In this document: positions 17,777-25,283 of the stretch, piece by piece | Numbering within the stretch: position 1 is the stretch's first letter | Layout: each line of letters starts with the position of its first letter | Assembly (NCBI GenBank): GCA_022823225.1 | Contig: JAJDXM010000055.1 | Coordinates: forward strand, 62,001 to 126,000 | Direction: 5' to 3' | Origin: Gemmatimonadota bacterium | Lineage (GTDB): Bacteria > Gemmatimonadota > Gemmatimonadetes > Longimicrobiales > Gaopeijiaceae | Length of the DNA: 64,000 nucleotides | Translations under genes and position numbers: made by a program | Notes under the pieces: generated by a model | What the model was told of the DNA's origin: nothing | What the model saw: only the letters and a program-made list of their open reading frames with translations | Databases searched by the model: none

Positions 17777-18496
17777 CTACTTCCGGCCCTCTCCGAGAGG
17801 AGGGTCATGAACCTCGGCGCCCATGTAGACATCCTCCACCGCGCGACGAATCCAGAATCCAAGAGGCACGTTCGGCAGCTGACTGGGCGCCTTTCCCACT
17901 AACGCCTGAACAAAGCGTGTCCAGCCCGATGGATCGCTGAACCCGATCTGCCAGGCGGCGTGAAGAGCGGAGACACCCGCAGCCCGCAGAGCGACCCCGT
18001 GGAAGAACCGGATCCACCGCAACGCCTTCGAGTAGGAATACCCTCGTCGTTGTGCTGCTTGAGAAAGGTAGTCGGGACGCACGCCCAATCTTCCGGCTGC
18101 GGCCATGACGGAGCTCACACATGGCCCCTCAAGTGCATCAATCCGGTGTTGTGCGGCAATCCCATCCTCCAGCTCCTGGATGCCGGGAATCCGCTGATAG
18201 GCGGTGATCCGCAGCCCATGCTCAGCAAGAAGCGGACCTGGGCACGCCCGAACAAAGCATTCCATTGCCTGCTGAAACCCCTGGTTCTCCAAATGCTGAG
18301 GCGCCAATCGCGCGGGCGTATCCTGGCCAGCCGCGTTTGAGCGGCGATCTAAGGCATTCAACGAGAACTTCCTTTCCCCCGGGGGAATCGCAGGCGAGGA
18401 GAACGGTCGCCCAAACGCGCCCATCGATACTTGATTGACAGCTCCCGGGTGGAAGCGTGCAATCCAGGGGAACGGTTGCGGAGCTGCGGTGGGCAC
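17777..18496 (-). CDS. AraC-family transcriptional regulator
   Basis: The C-terminal 100 residues carry both helix-turn-helix motifs of AraC proteins: VMAAAGRLGVRPDYLSQAA, then AAWQIGFSDPSGWTRFVQAL followed by a Pro-containing end. The N-terminal 110 residues show no known sensor fold, and the true start may be later, for example near Met80. The gene precedes the thioredoxin-propeller pair by 16 bp and follows the other propeller gene by 14 bp. It may control this group. The ligand is unknown. Confidence 0.65.
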   Translation of the reverse strand: MPTAAPQPFPWIARFHPGAVNQVSMGAFGRPFSSPAIPPGERKFSLNALDRRSNAAGQDTPARLAPQHLENQGFQQAMECFVRACPGPLLAEHGLRITAYQRIPGIQELEDGIAAQHRIDALEGPCVSSVMAAAGRLGVRPDYLSQAAQRRGYSYSKALRWIRFFHGVALRAAGVSALHAAWQIGFSDPSGWTRFVQALVGKAPSQLPNVPLGFWIRRAVEDVYMGAEVHDPPLGEGRK

Positions 18497-18509
18497 TTCA
18501 TTTCACCAT

Positions 18510-19604
18510 CTAGCCCGGTTGGACCAACACCGCTTCCAGAACGATCAGGGTCAGCATATCCTCGGTCATGCTGTACCAGAGGTTTCCGCGCACCGGTATC
18601 GCCGCATCCCAGAAGGAATCGAATCGAGTGGATGCAACCAGACGACCATCCGGAGTGAACGCTTCGACGACCGTATCCCTAGTCCTGATTCTGGTGGTCG
18701 CGAGAGCCTCGTCGTCCATGGCCACTTCACCGACAGTCTCTTCGTGCCAGGCGGTGAGGCTGCCCGGCGGCGTATCGGGATCGGCGGCCTCGACCACGGT
18801 CCATAACAAGCCCCGGCCATCGGCATGAATCCAGGAAAGGATCGCTTCGTTATCGCGGGGACCGGGAAACCAGTCCCGAGCCACCACCAGCGAGTCCGCC
18901 ACGCCGCCGCTGGGCAACGCATGTCGTCGGAGGACGTACCGGTCACGCTCGGCCGACCAGAGACCGACATCTTCCGCAGCAGCCAGGTGCAGAAACACGG
19001 TACGGCGTCCGCGGAGTTCAAGGGTGCGGACACTGTCGTCCTCCAGAAGGAAGCCGCGCCGACCATCAGCGGTGCCGGCCGAGGTGATCGCAAGATCTCC
19101 GTGAGTGACGGCGAACATCGCCCCACCACCCGTTGGAAGGCGATATGAGCGAAGAAAGCGGCCCGCAGTCGAATACTTGTGGATTACGGACCGGCCCGTC
19201 AGGACGAGGAACTCGTCCTCGGCAACCTGGGCAAAGCCTGAGGGAAGGTCGAACTCGCCAGGGCCCTCCCCCGGCCCGTTTCCGATGACTTCCAGCAACT
19301 GTCCGTCCGGCGCCCATAGGGCGAGCTTGCCGAGAGAGTACGTGGCGGTAACGTACCTTCCGTCCATCAACGCCGTGACGACATAGGCCGGGATGACACC
19401 GTCAATATCCCCCTCGAGACGGACGACTTCACGGAACTCGATGTCGCACACGGGCTCGCCCGCATCGCCCGGCTCAGGCGCGCGGCGCCAGTCGCATTCC
19501 GCAGCGGCGAGGGCGTCGCCGGAAGGGGGCGATGACCTGCCTTCATCCAGCTGACAGCCAATCACGGCTGAGAAGACGAGCGCGACGGCAACGAGGCATT
19601 TCAT
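18510..19604 (-). CDS. 6-bladed beta-propeller lipoprotein
   Basis: I start the gene at the ATG at 19604, which gives MKCLVAVALVFSAVIGC, a clean lipoprotein signal, instead of the long frame from 19766. The 364-residue product has propeller blades with LALWAPDGQLLEVIGNGPGE, EFDLPSGFAQVAEDEFLVL and VEAFTPDGRLVASTRFDSFW. The ligand is unknown. It lies 88 bp downstream of the Cys-rich secreted protein gene, in the same direction, and probably forms one transcript with it. Confidence 0.8.
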   Translation of the reverse strand: MKCLVAVALVFSAVIGCQLDEGRSSPPSGDALAAAECDWRRAPEPGDAGEPVCDIEFREVVRLEGDIDGVIPAYVVTALMDGRYVTATYSLGKLALWAPDGQLLEVIGNGPGEGPGEFDLPSGFAQVAEDEFLVLTGRSVIHKYSTAGRFLRSYRLPTGGGAMFAVTHGDLAITSAGTADGRRGFLLEDDSVRTLELRGRRTVFLHLAAAEDVGLWSAERDRYVLRRHALPSGGVADSLVVARDWFPGPRDNEAILSWIHADGRGLLWTVVEAADPDTPPGSLTAWHEETVGEVAMDDEALATTRIRTRDTVVEAFTPDGRLVASTRFDSFWDAAIPVRGNLWYSMTEDMLTLIVLEAVLVQPG

Positions 19605-19692
19605 GAGCCGAACTTCGGGGCTTCCGAGCGGGTCCGCCCTGTGTGGTGCTTCGAACGCAGCATCTCTCGTGTCAACTCCCAGTTTTGGCACG

Positions 19693-20088
19693 TCAGGTGG
19701 CTTCGGGCTCGCAACATGCAACGAAGTGAGCTTCCTCACACCTACCCGGGTAGAGTCCGTCATCATTCCTATGGTAATAGTTTAGCCCGGACGGATATCT
19801 CTCGAACCAGGGTAGCCTTTTCGATGTCGCATGCACACTTCTGTTCTGCATGAAGCTCCAGCCCTCGTAGCACCAGTTGCAGACGTAGAGGGGTTCCTGA
19901 GCGGCTCTCGCCATCGTGGGGGAAACGACGAGTGCGGCGGCAAGCGAAACGTTGACGGCCATCAGGCCCACAGTGGTCATCCACGACCTCGCGAACAGAC
20001 CGCCGTCAGTCGGGTCTGTGAAGCGGCGAGCAGCCGTGGCGACCTCGTGAACGCCAGTGGTGAGAGCGGTGCCGATCGTCTTAAACAT
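19693..20088 (-). CDS. Small secreted Cys-rich protein of unknown function
   Basis: AGGAGACC precedes the ATG at 20088, which fixes the start and excludes the longer frame from 20220. The 131-residue product has an N-terminal region, a hydrophobic segment (LMAVNVSLAAALVVSPTMA) and then AAQEP, a likely signal cleavage site. The mature part of about 60 residues has five cysteines in CNWC, GRCEE and ACC, plus many aromatic residues. This could be a disulphide-knotted peptide or a binding partner of the propeller lipoprotein encoded next. I recognise no family. Confidence 0.6.
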   Translation of the reverse strand: MFKTIGTALTTGVHEVATAARRFTDPTDGGLFARSWMTTVGLMAVNVSLAAALVVSPTMARAAQEPLYVCNWCYEGWSFMQNRSVHATSKRLPWFERYPSGLNYYHRNDDGLYPGRCEEAHFVACCEPEAT

Positions 20089-20349
20089 CTCCAGGTCTCC
20101 TTTCGGGAGGTAGAAAGCGAAGGAGTGGTTCCACCTGCTCCTCCGATGGCGATGCCCAAAAGATATGGGGTTGCGGCGACGCTCGCGTTGTCGATTCGGT
20201 GCGTCTACTTGTCGTTTCAACCGCTTTCGCTTCCTCTCTTCGCCCGGACCGCCTGCGAAAGCGCGCGATCACGGCTGGGTCGATGGCTTCACGGCGCCAC
20301 CCGCAGGTTCGACATCCGTCCCAGCACCCGACCGTCTCCCCGCCCCCGC

Positions 20350-21160
20350 TCACGCCGTTGCCTGCTCCTCGCCCGGTCTGGCCCGCACGACGCATCGCAC
20401 CCAGTTGGGCTCCACGTCGAAGAACGGTTCCGGCTGCGCGTTTCGGCGCAGCGCGGCGCGGGCGATGCCGATTCCCACATCGAATCTCTGGACGATGCCG
20501 AGGACGCGCATCGACTCGGCCGGGCTCGGATTCCGGTAGTCGGCGGCCCCCGGCCGGCCAAAGTTCTCGGCCGTGACCGCTCCGTACCCCGCCCCCCGGA
20601 CTCATGATCTCGACCCGGTCGTCGTACCAGGTGACCCGGACGGGCGCGTTGGTGGCCTCGTAGGTCCGGTGCATGACCGCGTTGTAGGCGATCTGCCGCA
20701 GCGCCACCGCAGAATGTGTCGAGCGGCGCTCCTCGATCGGCCCCGACGTGATGTCGACCGCGGTGCGGTTGTGCGAGTCGAGCTTCCCGACGAGTCGATC
20801 GAGCTGGGTCAACACGGCGCCCGTGCACCTGGCCTCGTCCAGCACCGGACCCGGGAACTCGGTGCCGCCCATGCGCCGGAACTGGATGTACGCCCCGGGA
20901 ATGAAGTGTTGCGGGTCGCGCCCGAAGACCAGCATCCCCACGACCGTGGGAACGGGATCGTCGACCGACGCGGTCATCCGCGTGGCGGCGAGACGTTCCT
21001 CGGTGGTACGGTCGTTCGCGGCCAGCAACTCGGGGTCGAATGCGCGGGGTAAGTAGTCCTCCTCGAAGCGTCGAACGTCGATGTGCAAGAGCGTGGCCCG
21101 CGACACGGGGTGGACGTCGAAGGACGCGTCGAGATCCGCGTCGGAGAAGGGGTTGGTCAT
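20350..21160 (-). pseudogene. ATP-binding transcriptional regulator (HATPase_c_4 type), frameshifted and missing its N-terminus
   Basis: From an ATG at 21160 the frame matches the AlbA-type ATP-binding regulators: FGRDPQHFIPGAYIQFRR, ALRQIAYNAVMHRTYE and WYDDRVEIMSPGG. In the G-rich stretch near 20600 the frame is lost. Removing one G restores YGAVTAENFGRPGAADYRN, VLGIVQRFDVGIGIARAAL and a stop at 20350-20352. The usual N-terminal AlbA_2 domain of about 130 residues is absent, so the gene is also truncated. A homopolymer sequencing error could explain the frameshift but not the missing domain. It lies directly after the RES toxin gene. The gap 20089-20349 shows nothing. Confidence 0.75.
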
Positions 21161-21174
21161 GATTGCGTCGGCTA

Positions 21175-21738
21175 TCACATCGCCAACCGCATCCCGAGCG
21201 CGTCGGCGGCCTCGTGGAGCGCGGGGGTATCGCGCGAGATGACCTCCGGTTCGCCGAAGTGGAGTCCTCGCCGCGTGCGCTTCATGAAGAGGACGACGCC
21301 CTGCCAGTCGCCCCAGAAGCTGGCCCACCAGCGCAGGCCCACGTGACCGCTGTCCCAGGCCGAAGCCGCGATGGACTGGGTCCTGTGGCGGTGCCGCGAC
21401 GCGATCCGTTCGGGATTCAGGCGGCTGTGGCGCAGCGTGCGCGGATCGCACAGGTCCAGCAGCCTGGACGCCTCGTCCGGCTCCAGCTGCACCCCGACCA
21501 GCGCCAGGGGACGTCCGGCCCGCAGCAGGTGGGGTCTTCGCAACGGGCGATTGCGCCAGGGTTGAATGGTCTCGGCGATCGCGTGCTCGGGTGACTCGGC
21601 CAGGTAGAGGACGGGCGAACAGTCCGGGGGCAGGTCGAAGCGGCCGCGGCCGGTCGTCGGCGGAATGTAGGACGCCGAAAACGGGTTTCCCTCCTTGACG
21701 TCCGGATCCCAGGGAAAGACGCGCCAGAAGAGAGACAT
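21175..21738 (-). CDS. RES-domain toxin
   Basis: The 187-residue protein begins LFWRVFPWD and has the RES pattern, with GRGRFD (Arg33), YLAESPEHAIAE (Tyr45, Glu48) and a later conserved serine region. RES toxins degrade NAD+ or ADP-ribosylate targets and inhibit growth. Its start codon overlaps the stop of the antitoxin gene (TGATG), the usual layout of Xre-RES modules. All family landmarks seem intact, so the toxin is probably active. It acts in the cytosol. Confidence 0.88.
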   Translation of the reverse strand: MSLFWRVFPWDPDVKEGNPFSASYIPPTTGRGRFDLPPDCSPVLYLAESPEHAIAETIQPWRNRPLRRPHLLRAGRPLALVGVQLEPDEASRLLDLCDPRTLRHSRLNPERIASRHRHRTQSIAASAWDSGHVGLRWWASFWGDWQGVVLFMKRTRRGLHFGEPEVISRDTPALHEAADALGMRLAM

Positions 21739-22112
21739 CAGGCAAACACACCGCCCTTCATCGCCTCCACCGCGCCCACCACCTCGGCGATCCGGCTCCG
21801 CTGAATGAAGTACGCCGGCGTGGCGCCGTTGAGGTGGGCGTTGGCGCCGGTGAGCCATTCCTCGACGATCTCCGCGTCCAGCCACCGCACCAGCATCTCC
21901 ACAACCAGGGCCAGAGCCGCCATCCTGTCCGCGTTCTCGCGGTCCGGGCGCTGACCCTGGCGCCACCTCGAGACCTGCGAGGACGATACCCCCAGAATGC
22001 CAGCGATCATTCGGTCCGAGCGTACGCCGACCCGGATCATCCTCAGATGACTCACGGCCCTGGCGGTGCGGCGATCGGGGGTCGGAAAGGTGGTCTCGGC
22101 TGGTCGGCCCAT
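21738..22112 (-). CDS. Xre/MbcA/ParS-type antitoxin
   Basis: The 124-residue protein has an N-terminal helix-turn-helix (IAGILGVSSSQVSRWRQGQ) and a C-terminal DUF2384 toxin-binding segment with EEWLTGANAHLNGATPAYFI, ending in GGVFA. This is the partner of the RES toxin encoded next. Such antitoxins block the toxin active site with the C-terminal helix and repress their own promoter. Two repeated upstream boxes at 22142 and 22194 are likely binding sites. Confidence 0.88.
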   Translation of the reverse strand: MGRPAETTFPTPDRRTARAVSHLRMIRVGVRSDRMIAGILGVSSSQVSRWRQGQRPDRENADRMAALALVVEMLVRWLDAEIVEEWLTGANAHLNGATPAYFIQRSRIAEVVGAVEAMKGGVFA

Positions 22113-22141
22113 AGTGACTGAAGGTAGCGTCCGAAAAAGCG

Positions 22142-22206
22142 ATGCGCAACATAATCTGCTGCGTTCCTAGTCTCTCAGACGCGTTCGCGGCCCATACGCA
22201 ACATAA
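22142..22206. promoter_or_regulatory. Paired operator boxes upstream of the Xre-RES module
   Basis: ATGCGCAACATAA at 22142-22154 and ATACGCAACATAA at 22194-22206 are the same motif 52 bp apart, five helical turns. The second is extended into the near-palindrome CGCAACATAAAATATTGTGCG. They lie 30-95 bp upstream of the antitoxin start, as expected for autorepression. Confidence 0.6.
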
Positions 22207-22239
22207 AATATTGTGCGGCCCGGTGAACCCCACCCCTGG

Positions 22240-23094
22240 CTACCGGGCTTTGCCGCCCCCCTTCAGGGCCACGATCGCCCCCCCGTGTATCGACTCCACG
22301 AAGGCGCGCACCTCGGCCTCGCGGCCGGGATCGCCGCGAATCACGGCCTGCACCTGCGGATCGGCCAGGATGTGCCCGCCCGGGTAGCGCTGCCGCGGCT
22401 CCACGCTGATTTCCACGAATCCCGCGGCGGCCAGGTCCTCCTCGTACTCACGCACCCGCACGGGCAGGCACCCCACCAGCGAGTCCCGCGACGCGGCCAC
22501 GAACTCCGGCACTTCGCGCTCCGACACCAGGTCCGAGATCATCACCCGGCCGCCCGGTTTCAGCACGCGCATCACCTCGGCGAGCACGCGCGGGCGGTCG
22601 GCCGAGAGGTTGAGCACGCAGTTGGAGATGACCGCGTCGACGGTCCCGTCCGCGACCGGCAGCGCTTCGATCTCGCCCAGGCGAAACTCGACGTTTCCGT
22701 ATCCGCCCTCCCTGGCGTTGCCTCGGGCCCGCTCCAGCATCTCCGGGGTCATGTCGACGCCGATCACCCTTCCGGCCGGCCCCACCCTCCCGGCGGCGAG
22801 GAAGCAGTCGATGCCACCGCCGGAGCCGAGGTCGAGCACCGTTTCGCCAGGGGCCAGCGAGGCGAGCGCGACCGGGTTGCCGCAACCCAGCCCCAGGTCC
22901 GCCCCCTCCGGGACGCCGGCCAGCTCGCCCTCGTCGTAGCCCACGGCGCAGCTGATCGTGGAGGCCTGGCGACCGACACCGGCCGAGCCATTTCCGGGCG
23001 CCCCGCACTCCGTCGGCCCGCAACACCCGTCCGCTTCCGTCGCTGCCCTCGCATATCGTTCCCGCACGGCCGTGCGGCGTTCGTTCGTGTCCAT
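22240..23094 (-). CDS. arsM: Arsenite S-adenosylmethionine methyltransferase
   Basis: GGGAGAGG precedes the ATG at 23094. The 284-residue enzyme has the SAM motif DLGSGGGID (88-96) and an N-terminal Cys cluster (CCGPTEC). Cys49, Cys149 and Cys199 have the spacing of the three arsenic-binding cysteines of known ArsM proteins. It methylates As(III) in the cytosol, giving volatile or exportable methylarsenicals. It follows the transporter gene by 62 bp in the same direction. No ArsR gene is close by. The longer frame to 24237 is not used. Confidence 0.9.
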   Translation of the reverse strand: MDTNERRTAVRERYARAATEADGCCGPTECGAPGNGSAGVGRQASTISCAVGYDEGELAGVPEGADLGLGCGNPVALASLAPGETVLDLGSGGGIDCFLAAGRVGPAGRVIGVDMTPEMLERARGNAREGGYGNVEFRLGEIEALPVADGTVDAVISNCVLNLSADRPRVLAEVMRVLKPGGRVMISDLVSEREVPEFVAASRDSLVGCLPVRVREYEEDLAAAGFVEISVEPRQRYPGGHILADPQVQAVIRGDPGREAEVRAFVESIHGGAIVALKGGGKAR

Positions 23095-23156
23095 TTTCCT
23101 CTCCCTGTATCCCGGCATCCGCGGCAGCCCCCCCGGGGGCCGGCGCCACCCCGAAT

Positions 23157-24392
23157 CTAAGCGGTTTGCGCCTTCGGATCCTTCACGCGCTGCAGTAGGA
23201 TCAGGCCGACCAGGAAAAACGCGGTGAGCACCAGGAAGCCGGGACGCTGGTTGCCGCCGGCAAGGTAGGTGACCCCCCCGAAGAGCAGCGGCCCGAGCAC
23301 CGACGACGACCTTCCGCACAACGCGTAGAAGCCGAACATCTCCGCCTCCCTGCCGTCGGGGATGAGCGACGCCATCAGCGCCCGGCTGGCCGACTGCACC
23401 GAGCCCAGACCGAACCCGGCGGCGATCGCCAGACCATAGAAGATGATCGGGTCCTCGACGAAGTAGGCGAAGATCCCCGCCGCGACCCAGAGGCAGAGCA
23501 CGCCCGTCAGCACCTTCTTGGGCCCGAGGGTGTCGGTCGGCTTCGCCAGCAGGAACGCCCCGGCCATTGCCGAGAACTGCACGATCAGGAAGAGGATGAT
23601 CACCTGCTGCAGATCGAAGCCGAAGGTCCCCTGCGCGATCACGGCGGCCATCACGATGATGGTCAGCACCCCGTCGATATAGAAGAAGAACGCGGTGAGA
23701 AACCGCCTCAGGTTGGCGTGGCCCCACACCTCGGCGGCGATCCGCCTGAAGTCGGCAAACCCCTTCTTCGCAGCCTGCGCGATCGCCATCCCTCCGCTGG
23801 TGTCCTTGGGAAGGAAGAGGAACGCCGGGATCGAGAAGACCGCGAAAAAGGCGATGACGATCAGCCAGACGATTTCCAGCTGCCCGGCCTGCGCGAGCGG
23901 AAGCACGAGCAGCAGCCCGAGCGCGGATCCGATGTATCCGAGACCGTATCCGTGGCCCGACGTACGACCCAGGCGCTCCGGCGGGACGATGTCCGGCAGA
24001 TAGGCGTTGTAGAAGACGTTCGCGCTCTCGAACCCTACGTTCGCAACGATGAAGAAGAGGAAGCCGGCGACGATCATCCCCGGCCCCAGCGTCGTCATCA
24101 ACGCCACACCGATCAGGCAGGCGACGACGTAGAACGCCAGAAAGCGCTTGCGTGCGCCGCTCCGGTCCGCGATCGCGCCCAGGAGTGGCGAGGTGCAGGC
24201 GACGATCAGCGCCGAAGCGGCTACCGCCCAGCTCCACCAGAGTTCACCGAGGCCCTCTTCCCCACCGACGATCGTGCCCCGGTAGAAGAAGGGGAATACG
24301 ACCGTCGTGACGACCGCCGGGAAGATGGAATTCGCGAAATCGTACAGCACCCACGACCGGACGGTGCGCTTGTCGCATTTGACGGAGCTCAC
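23157..24392 (-). CDS. MFS transporter, UMF1/Atg22-like
   Basis: The 411-residue membrane protein has about 12 hydrophobic helices. It begins SWVLYDFANSIFPAVV, the signature of the UMF1/Atg22-like branch of the major facilitator superfamily, and has the loop motif GAIADRSGARKR between helices 2 and 3. The family is thought to export small solutes such as amino acids. The tandem order with arsM raises export of arsenicals or their conjugates, but no sequence feature proves it. Confidence 0.85.
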   Translation of the reverse strand: MSSVKCDKRTVRSWVLYDFANSIFPAVVTTVVFPFFYRGTIVGGEEGLGELWWSWAVAASALIVACTSPLLGAIADRSGARKRFLAFYVVACLIGVALMTTLGPGMIVAGFLFFIVANVGFESANVFYNAYLPDIVPPERLGRTSGHGYGLGYIGSALGLLLVLPLAQAGQLEIVWLIVIAFFAVFSIPAFLFLPKDTSGGMAIAQAAKKGFADFRRIAAEVWGHANLRRFLTAFFFYIDGVLTIIVMAAVIAQGTFGFDLQQVIILFLIVQFSAMAGAFLLAKPTDTLGPKKVLTGVLCLWVAAGIFAYFVEDPIIFYGLAIAAGFGLGSVQSASRALMASLIPDGREAEMFGFYALCGRSSSVLGPLLFGGVTYLAGGNQRPGFLVLTAFFLVGLILLQRVKDPKAQTA

Positions 24393-24410
24393 GGACGTGG
24401 TGCCTCGGCC

Positions 24411-24689
24411 CTACTCTCCCCGTGCCTTCTTGGCGCCCAGCGCCACACCCGTCCCCACCCCGAGTCCCACGATCACCGCGGGCAGAAACGCCACATTCAC
24501 GAAGGGGATCATGCTCCCGACGACCCCAACGGTGACGGCAGTCGCCCCGCCCGAGGCCAGCCCGAGCGCGGCGGCCGGCTTCTCCACTACCTTTGTGTAG
24601 CGGAGTCTGCGGCTCACCCAATTCTTCGACTTGACGTGTCCAAAGAGCCCCGCCACTCCGGCGGCGCCCAATCCAATCAACTCCAGCAT
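24411..24689 (-). CDS. Small two-helix membrane protein
   Basis: The 92-residue protein has Gly/Ala-rich hydrophobic segments (LIGLGAAGVAGLFG and FLPAVIVGLGVGTGVALGA) around a basic loop SKNWVSRRLRYTK. No family is recognised. It lies 18 bp upstream of the transporter start and may be co-expressed with it. Confidence 0.6.
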   Translation of the reverse strand: MLELIGLGAAGVAGLFGHVKSKNWVSRRLRYTKVVEKPAAALGLASGGATAVTVGVVGSMIPFVNVAFLPAVIVGLGVGTGVALGAKKARGE

Positions 24690-24770
24690 TGTCTTCAGAT
24701 CCTTTCCCGGGAATTCTCTCCCGTTTCCTGCCGTCCTACGTCGCCCGCCGCCGAAACGTTTCCCGCCCGC

Positions 24771-25283
24771 TCACGACGGCTGCCCCATCTCCGCCCAGAC
24801 TCTGCTGACCTGGGTGGACACATCCTGAAGGGCGAAGATCGACGCCGCGTCCAGCTTGCGGCTGATGTCGGGGCCCACCAGCCGCCTCAGGAAGCGCAGC
24901 GGCTCCCCGAAGTCGGCATCGAACAGCGGATCCGGACCCCGGTTCAGGTTCTCCAGGATTCTGAGTGCAAGGTACGTGTCGTCCAGCAATCCGGCCATTC
25001 CCTGGGTCATTTCGGGGATCAGGTCGACGGGGTTGATGAAGTAGCGCGACGCGTGATCGAGCAGCGGGGTGACGACCACGCTCAGCCCCCGCTGTTCGGC
25101 GGCCTGGGCGGCCCGGGCCAGAAGCAGCGGAACGGTCTCGACGACCTCGGTCGCCACGGAGGCCGCGTCCGCCACCTCCGTTTCGGTCGCGTTGGGTGAA
25201 GTCGCGCGTATGAACTCCTCAAGCCGCCCTTCGTCGCGCACCTTGGCGCTGTCGATGACCGCGCGAACGTCGGAGAGATTCAC
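24771..25283 (-). CDS. DUF1232-type protein
   Basis: The 170-residue protein contains the DUF1232 core YFINPVDLIPEMTQGMAGLL with the following DDTYLALRILE. In many bacteria this short motif marks small membrane-associated proteins of unknown job. Flanking parts are helical and acidic. Its start overlaps the stop of the FG-GAP gene by 4 bp, so the two are translationally coupled. The 81-bp gap to the next gene is empty. Confidence 0.75.
   Translation of the reverse strand: MNLSDVRAVIDSAKVRDEGRLEEFIRATSPNATETEVADAASVATEVVETVPLLLARAAQAAEQRGLSVVVTPLLDHASRYFINPVDLIPEMTQGMAGLLDDTYLALRILENLNRGPDPLFDADFGEPLRFLRRLVGPDISRKLDAASIFALQDVSTQVSRVWAEMGQPS

Noticed and set aside
23095-24237. N-terminal extension of the arsM frame
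   Set aside because: It overlaps the transporter gene in another frame, and a good start with ribosome binding site exists at 23094.
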